In this document: one piece after another, positions 39,801 to 53,039 of the stretch | How the letters are laid out: each line of letters starts with the position of its first letter | Position numbering within the stretch: position 1 is the first letter of the stretch | Source: Rhea pennata | Lineage: Eukaryota > Chordata > Aves > Rheiformes > Rheidae | DNA length: 64,000 nt | Direction of reading: 5' to 3' | NCBI RefSeq assembly: GCF_028389875.1 | Contig: NC_084675.1 | Coordinates: forward strand, 23,088,412 to 23,152,411 | The notes under the pieces: generated by a model | What the model saw: the letters and a program-made list of their open reading frames with translations, nothing else | Databases searched by the model: none | Told to the model about the DNA's origin: nothing | Position numbers and translations under genes: made by a program

Positions 39801-42800
39801 GGCCTGGCTCCCTCTCCTGTGTCCGTGTCCCTCCTTCCCCTGTCCCCAAAGGGTTCCAAAAGTTGCAGGCTGCTGCACGGGCACAGCGTCTCGCTGCTTG
39901 TCCGGTTGAAGAGCCAGACGGAGCCCGTGGCGTCCGTGCGCCAGCGGGAGCTGCCTGCCTGCAGCGTGGCCGCGGTGCAGCCGGGCCCCGGGCTCCTCTG
40001 GCCGGGGAGTTTTGGGAGACTTCGTGCCCGGCCCGTTCGGGGAAGCGCTAACGAAGGGTTTGCAGACGCTCGGCCCTACGAGCTGCGTCCAGAGCGGTGC
40101 TGGGCACTGGCGCTGCGCGCTGGGGTTTGCCAGCTCCCAGCCGGCAGGTGTGCAGCGGGTTAGTGGGAGCGGGGCTAACGCGGCTGCCCGCGCGTCAGGG
40201 CCGGGGCGAGCAGCGCTGCCAGCCCCGGGAGAGGACAGCTGCGTCGGGGGCCGAAGGCAGCGTAAGCTTGAGGGAAGCCAATGCGTTCGGAGGAGCTTCG
40301 TGGTCCTCCCAGTCCTGCGCTTCTCGGTGATGTGCCCCTGCAGAGGGTCTTCCCGGCAGCTCCTCCTTCCGTGCTGGGTTTCAGGTTGGTCCCTGAGCCC
40401 AGCTGGGACCTGGCAGGAGGTGGCTCAGCAGCACACGCAGGCCGGGATCCGTGCAGGCGAATGCCACGCAGCCCGGGGCGTTCGGACGCCGTTCCCTAGT
40501 GGGCATTGCTCCGCACCTCGGGTCTTTCTTAAAACAGCTCTTCTGCGTTTCTTGGAAATGACAGCGACGGGTCCCAGCTCTTCCCCTTCCCCTTCCCCTT
40601 CCTCTCCTGGGAATGCAGCTTGGCAGCGGGGCAGCGGCAGCCCCAGGGCAGGCAGCCCCTCTGCCCGCGGGTCCTGCAGGGTGGGAGGCTGGCGTTAGCT
40701 GAGCGGGCTGTTTTCGTGCTTGTTTAACAGCACGGGAGGCTCAGCAAAGAGGGGCGCGAACGGGCTGGGCTGCGTGGAGCACCGTCAGCGTTTGGGGGCA
40801 GATGCCTGCGCTCTGCTCTCCGCATCGAGCCTGTTGACGTGTGCCAGGGGCCGCCACATCTGGCCGCCAGCTGCCGCGGGGAGCCCCTGGCCCCCGGCCA
40901 CCTGCCCCCATGTGTCCAGCCACCAGCGCCCGTCCACCTTGCCGCGCTCCCCGCGGAGGGATTAAAGGTGCATGGCGAAGGCAGTAATCCTGGATAAGCG
41001 CGGCAGGAGGCTAATATTAACTCGTTTGCTGCCCACAGCAAGGACAGGCATCTTGTGGCAGCGCATCTCCATCCAGCTGTGCTGCCCAGCTCGGCAAATC
41101 CCCCGGGAGCGCGGGGTGGGGGCCAAGCTCCGTGCTCGGATTAACCCGCCGAGAGCTCTCCGGCTGCGCTGCCTTCGCTCACTGCAGTCTGGATGCTAAT
41201 GTCTGATCCGCCGCTATCTCCTTGTGCCTGGAGCAAGGATCCCTGCGGCTACTTCCCACCAGCTGCTGAAGGAAGGGGGAGGATTTGCAGCCGGCAGAGC
41301 CCTGGCTTGGGCGGCCAGTGAGCCTGTACCGCCGGCAGCAGAGCCCCGTGCCGAGGGCTGGTGCTCCGCACCCGTCGCTGGGCACAGCCAGAGAGGCCGC
41401 AGTGGGGACGGCTGTGGCCCCGGTGGGAGCAGCGCTGGCTTCCCACGCAGCCTGCGGGCCCGGCACCCGGGCGAGGACCCAGCTCCCGCGGCACGACTCG
41501 CTGAGAGCGAGACCCAGGCCCTCCGCGGTGCCGTCACTCGCTGCGCGAGCTGAGTGCCAAAGCCTGCGCCAGCAGGTCGGATGCTCTGGCTAACGCGAGG
41601 CTGCGGATCGGGACCAGACCCGTCGCGGCTGCCAGCTGAGCGGTTCCCTTGCAAACCCCTCGGCCGCGTGGCTGCGGGACGTGCAGCCACGATCCCTCCA
41701 TCCCGCCCGGGCGCTTCTCCCAGGCCGGTCCGCGCCGAGCCCTTCCCTCCGCGCCAGGCTGCCGGTTCAGCGCTCCACTCAGAGCTGCAGCAAGCAGCGT
41801 GCGGAGGATGCTGCCGCCTCCGCCGTGCCAGCTCTCTGCTGCCTGGGGGTTGTGCCTGTCCCTGCTCCCGAGCCCGCCCAGCTTTCTGCGCGCACACGTA
41901 TCCAGCCAGAGCAGGGCTTGTGGCCCCTGCGGTGACACCAGAGCGCTGCTTGGCCCTTGGCCTCCCCCACGCTGGAGGGCGAAGGCCCCTTGCAGCAGGG
42001 CTGTTGCCTTGTGGCACGTTAAAGTTGCTGTTTCCAGCTTTGTTCCTTCTTCAGAGCCGTGTGGCTGCGGCTCTGCGGCCAGGGATGCGCTCTCTGCCGG
42101 CGGATTCCTCCTTCCCCGCATCTGCTGCTTGCCAGCGTGTCGTGTGCCTGGCTCCCGCCGAGCCGGGCTGCTTCGGTGTCAGCGCCGAGATGATTTCGTG
42201 ACTTCCTCGCCTTTTAGGGAAGGTGCGTCTCGGAGCTGGCTGGGAGCGCTCCCCTGCCAGCACTGCGGCTCCCGACGCCCCTGGGGCCGCCGGCACGCAC
42301 GGGGGGAGCGCGGCACGGCGTTCCCAGCCCGCGCGTGCGGGCACCGGCAGCCCGGACCAGGGCCCGCAGCTGCTGGGCTGGAGCGTGTCTGAGGCGAGGC
42401 TGATCCACCCGTAACAGCAGTTTCTGGGCGCACAAGGTGCCCGCGAGCCCCCGTCCCGTCTCACAGGAGGGAATCGCTGAGCTCGGCGAGAGCCCTGCTG
42501 GGGTGGCTCCGGGACTGCGGGCGGTCCGGCCCACCCCAGGCTGTTTCGCTCCCTTTGCTGATTTCCTGCTTGGCCAAACACGCTGTCCTGCTCGCTGTCC
42601 TCCCCCGCTCTGCCGGGCTGCTTCACGGAGAGCTTTTTTGCTGGCATCTGGCGCTCTCTGACATCTTGAATGAATCACTTTTCCCGTAACCCGATGGCTG
42701 GGGGCGAAGAGCTCCTCGGGGCGCCTTGCGCTAAGGAGCCCAGCGCGGCGGGCTCGGGGCTGCGAGGGCTCTGGGCAGCAGGGCCGCGCCACTGCAGCTG

Positions 42801-45800
42801 GGGCGATGGGGACGGCAGCAGGACTCGGTGCTCGGTGCGGGACTGCGGAGCAGGGGGCAGCTGTGGTTTGGATCCGAGGAACGACCCTTGCGTTGGGGAG
42901 CTGGGGCGGAAAAGCGGGTCTGGAGCAAGGCACTTTTTGGAGAGCGGTCCCTCTCCCACCGGCGCGGGGTGCTGCGCCGGAGCTGGCCTCTGGCTTCAGC
43001 GCGGCGGGACGGCTGCGTCGGCCCGGCTGCGCGGCTGCGTCTTCGGCGAGGGGCGGCCAAGGGGGAATCGGAGCAGATGCCTCCTTCCTTCCTCCCGTCT
43101 CTGCAGAGTGGCGACATCCTGCCTGGAAGCCCTCATCTTCCCGGCGAAAGGAGCCAGGCTCCCGGCAGCAGCTGCGGTGCGAGCGCTGGCCGCTCTGGAA
43201 ACTTGGACAGTGCCGTCCTTCCCGGCGCGGCGGCGAGGGCGCGCCAGGATGGGCTGGAGCCTGACCTCCCGCCCGGCCCCATTGTGCTGCGCCCGCTGCC
43301 TTTCCGCCCGCGCCGCCTCGCCGCCGCCTGCCCCGAACCGGGACGGGCCGCCCGCGCCACTCCGTCGCCCCTCGGCCCCCCGGCCGGCCGCCCGCCCGCC
43401 CTGCGGGCCGCGGGCTGCTCGCGGGCGCCCACCCCCGGCGCGGCACCCGCCGGGCGTTCGGCGTCCCGGGCCGCGTGCTGTGCCGCGCGTCGCGGCCCTG
43501 CAGGGGTCTGCTGGAGCCCCCGGCCGCTCTGCAGCCTCGCGGCCCCTGTTTGCTGCAGGGGACGGACGCCCCCGCGATCGGACGGGCCTTGGTGCCGTCT
43601 CTGCTCTCCCCAGGGCCCGCTGCTCCGCACGGCAGAGATCTCGGCCGTGCACCAGCTCCCTGCTGCCTGGGCAGCCCCGTGTCCCGGAGGCTTTGGGGGC
43701 TGTGGGATCTGCCCTGGTCAAGCTTCCCGCTCGGTGCCCAGGCCACCTGCGCGAGGATCGTCCCCTCCCCTCCCCTCCCCTCCCCGGTCCTGCCCCGCAG
43801 ATGCTGGCACAAGGCTCCGATACGAGGGGTGAAACCCCCCTGCGGAGCTCTGCCCCGCTAAGCGCCCGGCTCTCGGGGGCGGAGGGCTGCTGTGTTCGGA
43901 GGAGCCCTGGCACTAACGCGGTCCCCGCTCTGCTCTGCCCCCAGTGAAGTTCATGCGGGAAGTGACTCCCTACATTAAGAAGCCGTCGCTGGTGTCGGAC
44001 CTGCCCTGGGACGGGGCCGCCCCGCAGTCGCCCAGCCTCAGCGGCAGCGAGGACTCCGGCTCCCCCAAGCACCACGGCAGCGCCAAGGACCGCAAGGTGA
44101 TCCCGCTGAAGATGTGCTTCGCCGCCAGGAACCTGAGCATGCCCGACCTGGAGAACAGGTGAGGGCGCGGGCGGCCAGCCCTCGCCGCCGTGCCCGAGGC
44201 GGCAGGCGTCGTTCCTGGCCCGCGCGGGGCCGTGAGCTCGGCGCCTTGTGCTGGAGGTGATGCAGAGCGCGAAGCGCGGGTGCCTCCTCCCTTGGAGCTG
44301 CCGCCGCAGCTCCCGAGCCCTGCTTTGGGCAGGGGGCTGCGGCGCTGGGGCCCTGTGCGCCTGGGGGCAGACAGGTCCCTGCCTGCTGGCGCAGTCCTGC
44401 GGCCCTGGCACGGCCGAGACGGGCACAGGCGGGAGCAGGCGTCGCTGCGCTGCGGAGAGCAGGGCCGGGAGAAGGGCTGCTGCCGTGCCCACAGCCCACT
44501 CTGCGGGCCCGTAGCCGCGGGCCTGTGCGGGCAGCAAGGCGGCGTGTCCTTTCGAGGCGCCGGCTCCCTTACACCAGAAGGCCGCAGGATGGTCTCCGTG
44601 CCAGGCTGCCCGGCGAGGGCCATGCTGGCCGCGGGCCGTGCACGGACGGCGGCGGAAGCGCCAGCCGCCCCAGGAGCTCAGCGTCGGGTTTCAGCCGCGG
44701 CGGGAGCGGCGCTCGGCTGCTCCCGGTCGCAGCAGGACTGGCAGGGCAGGGCTCCGGGTGGGGAAAGCTGCCTCTCGCTGCGACCACGACCTCCCGGTTC
44801 ACCCACGGAGCCCTAAAGGCAGCTCTGCGGAAATTCCCGTGGTTTGGCAGAGGGCCAGGGCTCTGCGCCTTGCCCCTTCCCCGGCCCCAGCCGGGGCGCT
44901 GGCAGCCTGCCCGCCACGTGGGGCGAGCGGTGGGCTCGTCCGCACGCAGCTCTCCCAGCAGAAACGGGGGCAGGAGGCAGCAAAACCTCCCTGCTTTGCC
45001 GGTCCAGCCCCAGCGACCTGCACTGAACCCAGCGGGGCTGGTGCCAGGCCTCTCCGGGCAGCGCGCGGCTGGGGACACCGGGCAAGGTGAGAGCTGTCTC
45101 TGCTGGGACACCTCTGTCCTTGCCTGGCTGCAGCTCCCACCCGGCTGTGGACACCGAGGTTGGCAGTGCCACGCGGCGCCAGCGCAGCCCGGCGTTTGCT
45201 GGGGCACGAGCTGCCTGCAGCCTTCGGGTGTCGCGCGGCAGGAGCGGGCACCAGGGCCCAGCGCCTGGCCGTGGGGAGCACTGCCCGTCTCCCGGTGGTG
45301 TGTCCATGGCTAGGAGTGCGCTGGCTCTGGCACCGCAGCCCTCGGTGCTGCGCACCTCCTGCCCTCGCCGTCTCCTTCCCGTGCGGCCGAGCCAGGCTGT
45401 GCCGGTGGCTCTCTCCGTGCAGCACTGGCCCCTGTAGCCGTGGCAAAGGCAGTCCAGGGACTTGAACTGGCACGGCCAGTCTGGCTCCGCAGCTTTCCCG
45501 GTGGTGGCAGGGAGGTGACTCCAGCTCTGCCCGAGTCTTGAGTTTCCCTGCTGCGTGCTCCAGAGCCTGGCGTGCCTCCAAGGGGGTGATTAAATATGGA
45601 AAAGCCCAGCGGTGGCCGAGACGCTAGTGTGGCTGTGGCCAGGAAAACAAACAGTCCCCCACACAACTCAGCGTGCTCTTGGCCCCGAATCGCTGCCAGA
45701 CAGAGGGGCAGGGCAAGGACAGACCCCCCCCCCGTGCGTCAGAGGCGTCAGCTGGCGTTTGAGGAGCAGAGCCGGTGCCGGGCCAGGCAGGAGAGCAGGG

Positions 45801-48800
45801 CTGCACGCTGCCGGGGCACCGGGGCTGCCTGACGGAGCCGCTCAGGGAGAGCCGCTGAGTGCGCGGGAGCTGCCCAGGCCGTGCTCCCCGCCAGGGCGCT
45901 GACTCCCCGGGGCTTCCCGCGGCCGCGGGAGCCGGCTGATCCTGCCCGGGGGATGGGGAAGGCAGCTAGGAGGGCAAGCACGGCCCCTTTCCCCATCGAG
46001 GGCCCGGGAGGCGGGTGGGAGGCGCCGCCGGTTGTCTCTGGCTCTCCGGCAGCCTGAGGAAGCCGTGACCTGCATTTAGCCTGTGTTTGGAAATGTTAAT
46101 CCAATTACGCACCCCGCTCACCCAGGTGGAAATACGCTGCCTCTGCACAGGGCCTTTGCTGGCTGGAGCCGCTGCGGGAGGTTCCCGTGCTGCTCCCACA
46201 CGGCGCAGGGCACTTTGCTCCCAGCAGCCCGACCCACGCGTGGGCAGCGGGCGCAGCGGGGCAGCGGGGCTGCTCTGCACGCGCTCTGCCTGCCTGCGGC
46301 TCCCAGGAGAGCCAGGCCGTCATCCCAGCGCGGCGGCTGGGAGAACTCCGCTCTGCTTGCTGGTGGCCGAGGCCCCCGGGGCTGCTGTCTGCCCCCCAGG
46401 CTGTGGCTGGCGGCCGGGTGCCGCCTGGCTCGGCCAAAGCGGGGCCGGCACGAGAGTGAGCGCCCTTTGGCCGGGCGCACGCTCTGGTGGCTCTCCAAGG
46501 GCGCCAGCGCCGTGCTGGCGGGGACGGCGCGGCGCCTGCGCGCGGAGGAGCCGGGCGAAGCCAGGACGTGCAGGTCCAGAGGCGCCTGGGCAAGCCTGGC
46601 ACGGCTGGGAGCGCCGCGCTGCTGCGGGAGGGAGAGGCTGGGAGCTCGCCTGGCCCAGCACCCCGGCTGCCCGCCTGCTCGGTGTCCCGAGCACGCAGCG
46701 GGCTCGCAGCAGGCTCAGCCCTTATCCCTGGAGATGCTGCGTGGCCCCAGGCAGGGGCTCCAGCAGGTCCTGGGCTGTCGCAGTGCTCCACCAGCCACCT
46801 GGCCGGTGCGCCTGGCTCTGGCAAGGGGGGTGTTTCCCATATCCGTGTTCCAGCGCTGTTTTCCTGTTGCAGGTTGATCGAGCTGCACTCTCCGGACAGC
46901 AGGAACACCCTGATCTTACGTTGCAAGGACACAGCGACTGCTCACTCCTGGTTTACGGCCCTGCACACCAACATCATGGCCCTGCTGCCACAGGTCCTGG
47001 CCGAGCTCAATGCCGTGCTGGGGACCACCAATGCCACGGGCAGCAGCAAGGAGGTCAAGCACATCGCGTGGCTGGCAGAGCAGGTACACCCAGCCCCCGC
47101 TCCGGGGCCATCCCAGTTCCCAGTGCTTCGGGGGAGGCTTTTCCTGGGGCAGACAGTGCACAGCGGTGGCACCACCTGTCCCTGTGCTGTCCCTCCCCTG
47201 GCAAACAGAACCGCACCTCCTGGAGCGGCAGACTAAGGGGCAGCCCACGCAGCCACGGGGCTCCTGCAGCGCTCTCGTTTCCACGCTCGGCTGCTGAGCC
47301 GCCCTGTGTGCACGGGGACACCCCTTCTCCCCAACTGGGCACCTCCAGTGCCTGAGGTTTTGCAGATGAATCCAGGTAGATGAGAAAAATTTTGGTCTAG
47401 TAGCAGCCGAACCTGCTCCTTGCAGCTTTCAGGAGCTGCAGGGCTGCGGCTGCTGGAGCCGGGCTGGTGGCAGCGGGGGCAGGCGCTGCGCTGGGCTCGC
47501 CGGGCTGCAGCTCCCTGCTGGATATGGCTCCCTTCCCGTCCTGAGCATTCAGCTCCAGGCCGACAGTGTTGAGCCGTCAGTGGCTCCACATCACTGTGCA
47601 GCAGCCCAGGCCACCGCTGAGCTCAGGAAGGAGGCAGAGGGGTGGAATAACCCTGTCCTGGGCTACACCGTAGGGTGGTGACATACCATGTGGGCAGGAG
47701 CTGGGCTGGGGCTTGTTCTTGGCAGTGCAGCCTCTCCTGCACCTTCTCTCCCCGTTTTCCTGCTCCTGCCCATCCCCTCAGCCAGGCGTGCTCGGCTCGG
47801 CGCTGCCGTGCGGAGAGCAGCGCGGCCCAGTGCCCAGCTGTGCCCGCGGCAGCTGCAGCCCGAGGTGAAGGCAGCACTGCCGAGAACTGCAAACATCCCT
47901 GCTGGGATTTCCTGGTTAGAGATATTAATAACCCCATGAATTTGCTGCTCTTGAGAGCTCTAGCTTCCCCGGGCAGTGGGACGTCCTTAGCTGGGTGAGA
48001 GGAGGTCTGCCGGGGCCTGCTCTTGAAGCAGGCTTTCCGGACGCCACACGAGACAGCACCGTGCATGGCTTTTCCCGGACGATGCATTAACGTGGCCCAA
48101 GAGCCCGCTGACACGGGCCCGCTTGCCTCGGGGTCAGCCGGGCGGCGGAGCCGTTCCCGCGGAGGCGCTTCCCGTGCTGCTCCACGCGGCTGTCGCAGCG
48201 CGGCAGGGCGCCAGCCCGGTGCCCGAGCCAGCAGCGCTGGCTCCGGCTGAGCTCGGCTGTTTCCAGCCTCCCGCTGAGCGATCCCCTGCCCACGGCTCTG
48301 AGGCTCTGTGGGGCCAGGCTGCCCCGAGCGCCCCCGAGACCCTGGAAGGGGCAGGGACTGGTGGCCAAAATGCAGCCCGGTGCCAGCTCCCTGTGCGCGG
48401 ATGGCGCCTGCTGTCCCCGGTCCCCGATACCGAGCCCCTGCTTGTCTCTTCCAGGCCCGCCTGGACGGAGGGAGGCAGCAGTGGCGGCCCATCCTCATGG
48501 CCGTGACGGAGAAGGACTTGCTGCTCTACGACTGCATGCCCTGGACCCGGGACGCCTGGGCCTCCCCCTGCCACAGCTACCCGCTCGTCGCGACCAGGTG
48601 GGCGCGCGGCGCCGAGGCCCCGGGGCGAGGGTGCCTGTGTCGCTGCAGCTTCCCCGCACCGAGCAGCCCCAGCCCCAGGGGCAGAGCCCTGCAGCGCTTG
48701 CAGAGACGCGGCCGAGACCCTGCGCTGACAGAGCCTGCGGTCATTTCGTGGCTCTGTTGGCAGCCCCTGCACGGAGCGGCCTCTCCTAACCTGCCGCGTG

Positions 48801-51271
48801 CCCACGGGGCTCCTTCCGCACGGGGAGAGGCCCAGAAACAGGTGCTGGGCGCTAACGCGTGGGGCTGGGAAAGCTGGAGCATGCAGCAAAGAGCCCTTCT
48901 GTAAACACGCCCCTGCCCCAAGCAGGGAGCGAGCCACGGGCTCTGCACACACGAGCACAGGCACCGGCTCCGCTGCCGCATCCTTGGAGCGGGGCAGCGG
49001 GCCGCAGCGCCGAGCCCTGGCACGGAGCTCCTGCTCACCTCGCAGGCCCGGGCACCCCTGCTCCATCGCCTCCCTCGGCACAAGCCGCTTCCCCCTGCGC
49101 TGCTGCTGGCCGAGCCGCCCGGCCTCCCGGGGCGCGCGGGGGTGTGGAGCTGGCCGGCCTTCCCGGCGGCCGCCGCCAGAATCGCCGCCCCCGCCAGCGC
49201 TCCCCAGCCGTGGCCCCCGGCGCTGCAGCGGTGCCGCGGGCTCTGGGTGCCCGTGCGGCCGGCGGGCACCTGGCAGGGCCACTCTGCCCCACGCGCCGGG
49301 AGCCTGCCGAGCGCCGGGGGCTGTGCCGGGGTGCCCGGCGGGGCCTTCGCTGGGACTGTGCCCCGGGCCGGCCCCCACCTCCGCGGGCTGCATTGCCATC
49401 TGGCTCTGCAGAGGGGCCTCCTCCTCCTCCGGCAGGGGCGGCCTCCCCGCGCGCGGGAGCTCTCTGGCTGCAGTCACGGTGCCTTCCCGGCCGGCCGGGA
49501 CCTGCTGTGTTCGTGCCGAGCCGCAGCTGGAATCGCTCCGCTGCTCCTCCCCGCGGGCGCGCGCCCCGCGCCGCTGCGACGTGGCTCCGCAGGCGGGGCG
49601 AGCGGCGGCTGGCGCAAGGCCGGAGCTGCCTCCTGTGTCCCCTGTTTTCCCAAACGAGCTGCGGGCTCGTGGCCCAGGGACGCCCAGGGCCCCTTGTCCC
49701 GGGGCTGCAGCGATGGCCCCTGCGTACCCTCGGTGGCTCTCCTGGTGCCGTCGGGCACAAGCCACCATTTCTGAACCCTCCTCTTTTCACTGCCTGAATT
49801 CCTGGCCAGACGGACACCCCAGACGCCGGGAGCGAGGCACCTGGAAAGGAGTCAGCGCGGGCTGGGGCAAAGGGGCTCCAGGGTTATTTTTCTCCCTCCC
49901 AGGAGCTGCGGAAAGGGAGGGGGCGAAGGGCTGGTGGGGCAATCTCAGGCCGGGCTGCGCCCAGCGCTGCCTTCACCCCCCCGACGCCCCTGTCCCCATC
50001 TGCCCCCCAGGCTGGTTCACTCTGGCTCGGGACGCCGCTCTCCCTCCCTCGGCTCGGAGCTCACGTTCGCCACCCGCACGGGCTCTCGCCAGGGCATCGA
50101 GATGCACGTCTTCCGGGTGGAGACGCACCGGGACCTCTCCTCCTGGACGCGGATCCTCGTCCAGGGCTGCCACGCCGCCGCCGAGCTGATAAAGGAGGTG
50201 TCTGTGGGTAAGCGCGGGCAGCGGATGTGCCGGCTGCTCCGGCTCCGGGGGCGGCCGGGTTTGTCCGGAGCTGCCTGGTGCGGAGTGACCCGAGCCAGGG
50301 CCCGGAGCCCCCCCAGGGTTGCCGGAGCGGCGCTGGGTGCCGGCGGCCGTGGGGACAGTGTCGAAGCTCCCTCTAGTGCCTGCAGAGACGTGTCCATCCT
50401 CCGCCAGCCCGGCCGGACCGAGGCAGCGGTGCCCCCGGCAGCGGAGGGCTGGGGCCTGCTGCTCGGGGGGCACGGAGACTCCCCTCCTGTCTGCAGCTGG
50501 GGGCCCCAGGGAGCCCCAAAGCCCCCAGCGCGATCGCAGAGTCTCCCCGTGCACCCCAGAGCCCCCCACTGCAACCCCAGAGCCCCCCAGTGCACCTCCG
50601 AGCCCCCTCCAGTTCAACCACCGAGCTCCCCAGTGCAACCCCAGTGTGACCCCAGAGGCCCCCAGCGTGCCGGGGAGCCTCCGTGGGCGCTGAGGCCGTG
50701 CCGCCTGTGTCCGCAGGCTGCACGCTCAACGGGCAGGAGGTGAAACTCTCCATCCACTACGAGAGCGGCTTCACCATCTCCCGGGAGGAGACGGGCGGCA
50801 GCGTCCTGTTCCACTACCCCTACGAGAAGCTGAGGATGTCGGCGGACGACGGCATCCGGAACCTCTACCTGGACTTCGGCGGCCCCGAAGGGGAGCTGGT
50901 GAGTGGGGGGCTCGCGGGGGGCTCACGGGGGGCCCGCAGGCCTGATTCGGGGACGCTCATCCCTGGGTGCCTCCAGCTTCGCCCCTGGCTGTGCGGTGGC
51001 CGTTGAGGTCAGCTTTCCCGGCGCTCAGCTCTGCCAGGCACCGCTGGCCGACGCCGCGCTGAGCCGGCGGCCCGGCTGCGGGCGATGCCGGAGGGCCTGC
51101 TGCCGGCACGCTCCAGCTCCGGCCGCGGCACGCAGCCGCGCCGACTGACCGGAGCTCTCTCTTGCCTTCTCTCCGCAGGCGCTGGACCTGCACTCCTGCC
51201 CCAAGCCCATCGTGTTCGTCTTGCACACCTTCCTCTCGGCCAAAGTCACCCGCATGGGGCTGCTGGCGTAG
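36821..51271 (+). CDS. SNTB2: SNTB2, beta-2-syntrophin
   Basis: Cytoplasmic adaptor of the dystrophin/utrophin complex that recruits channels and signalling proteins under the membrane. Coding exons are 36821-37265, 43945-44158, 46873-47083, 48455-48597, 50011-50207, 50717-50898 and 51179-51271, giving 494 aa (human 540). Order: first half of a split PH domain (about 1-35), PDZ domain (about 69-150) with ligand loop GLGI at 80-83 and [16 protein letters not shown], second PH half ([17 protein letters not shown] to about 290), PH2 (about 300-405; [19 protein letters not shown]) and the C-terminal syntrophin-unique domain ([22 protein letters not shown]). The linker between PH1a and PDZ is about 45 residues shorter than in human, accounting for the length difference. 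ATG has G at -3 and +4. The codon at the exon 1/2 border (g|tg, Val) matches the human LLEVKF junction. Confidence 0.96.
37266..43944 (+). other. SNTB2: SNTB2 intron 1, about 6.7 kb
   Basis: CpG-rich near its 5' end, otherwise GC-rich with no coding exon or RNA gene found. Simple runs include CCTTCC repeats near 40583-40602 and a CCCCT pentamer run near 43765-43787. Around 40959-40990 an inverted pair of GGATTA/TAATCC cores (OTX/CRX type) occurs in a slightly AT-richer patch. Confidence 0.7.
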
Positions 51272-52950
51272 GCTCAGGGCCCCGGCCCTGCAGCGCGCCG
51301 CCGCAGCCCCGGTGCCCCGCCAAGCACCCCGTCCCCCTCGGCCGCCCTCCCGCCGCCCTAGTGCCTTGCGGGGGCCGGGCCACGCAATGCCTGCCGGCCG
51401 GGCTGGAGGCTGGGCCGGGCGCTCCGGTGCCGGCAGCTCCTCGCCTTGGCCCCCGGCACACGCCAGCCTTCACGCAGCACAAGGGATGGGCTGGGGGCGC
51501 GGACACCAGCGTGGATCCTTCTGGGAACGAAGCCATTTCTCATCTCACCACACGTGCCTTGGAGCGGGGCGAGCGGACGCCCGCGGCCGGAGCTGGAGCC
51601 GTGGCCGCTTGGGCGCCGACGCCGGAGCCCTTTGGCCCCCGCGCTGGCCCTGCGCTCCTGCGCCAGTGTCGGTGCTGGCTCTGGCCTGGCTCAGCACCGT
51701 CTCTGCCTTGGGGCTTTCCGCGGAGAAAAGGCCCAGCTCTCCTGCAGCCCAAGGGTCTCGCGCCGTCCCCGCAGCGGCCAGCGACCCGGGATCAGTCCCC
51801 TTAGTGCTCGGGGCCGTGGGGAGCCCGCGGCCGCCCGGGACTCTGGCAGCAGCTGCTTCCCGGCCAGCACGCGGGCTCCTGGGCCGGGGACTCCCCGGGC
51901 GGCCCCCTCCCGCGCTGCCCTCCGGGGGGGGGGGTGGTGGCCCCTCCCTGCCGCGGGCTGCGAACCAGGCTGCTCGGCTCCCGCGGGCGAGCTGGCGCCA
52001 TCCCCGCTGCTCCCCTCTCCCCGGGGCTGCCGCCTGCTTGGGGGGGGGGGGGTCTGGTCGAGGCAAGCGGTGGGTTTCCAAAAGCTCTCCACGCTGGAAA
52101 ACGAATGCCGATTGTTTCTTAAGGAATCGCATCAGCGGGAAGTCGTCAGCGCTCCCCTTCGGCGAGGGGGTCCGTGGGGCGCCCGGTGTGCTCCCCTGCA
52201 GTGGGGGCCCTCCCTCCGCCTCGCTGCCCTTGCCGGAGCTCTGCGCCCCCCGCACGAGGGGCTCCGTTCGGCCACCCGAGTCCCGAGCGGGCTGTTCTCA
52301 GCTATGTTAGTCTCTGTTTTGTAAACTACCTAATAAGCTGCTATGCAAATTCTGTTCCGCCCTTGCTGCCCTTAAGGGCTGAGCGAGCCCGAGGGCCTGC
52401 GGGAGGATGTGTAGACTTATGCACTTTCGCTTTTTGTACTTTACCTCTGACACTTAAGCTTGAACAGCGGCTCCTTCGGCGCTCGGGGCGGTCGGGCTTT
52501 ACGCCCGTGCCAAGTGCCGGCGCGTCCTCGGCCGGGCCGATGCCGCGGGGCCGGGGGACCCGGGGCCATCGCGGCCCCCGCGCCGGGAGCGGCCGGGCGC
52601 CGAACCGCCGCGCTGCCGCCCGCGGCCCACGCGAGGCACCGGGCGCGTCGCGCTGCCGCGGCCCCCGCACTACCGTACAGCCCTTTCTATTTTTGTATTC
52701 TTTGTAAATCGCTATTTATATAAGACTTCCTTTTGGGGGATTTTTGAATCTCAGACTCCTAGGTCATCCAGGTCACAGAGCCGATACCCGGCGCGGGGCG
52801 GCTCGCGGTGCCTGTGGCCGGGGCGGCTCCACGCGCTCCGGGGACGCAGGTGCCGGTGAGCGGCGCGCCGGGCAGCGCCAGCGTGTGCCCCGGCCGCGCG
52901 GGGCCCCTCACCCCGCGCTGTCCGTAATAAAGGCGTTTGCTGTGAGCCCC
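51272..52950 (+). other. SNTB2: SNTB2 3' UTR and poly(A) signal
   Basis: From the TAG stop to AATAAA at 52926-52931. Most is GC-rich; AU-rich segments occur around 52300-52350, 52410-52460 and 52680-52750. No other canonical signal lies before 52926, so this is the likely end, giving a UTR of about 1.67 kb. Downstream sequence is G/T-rich. Confidence 0.75.
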
Positions 52951-53039
52951 GGCCCCGGGCTGTGTCCGTGGGGGGCGTCGCGGGGGGGGGGACGGGACGG
53001 GGACGCGCCGTGCGCCGGGGGCTGCACCAGCATGGTGGC

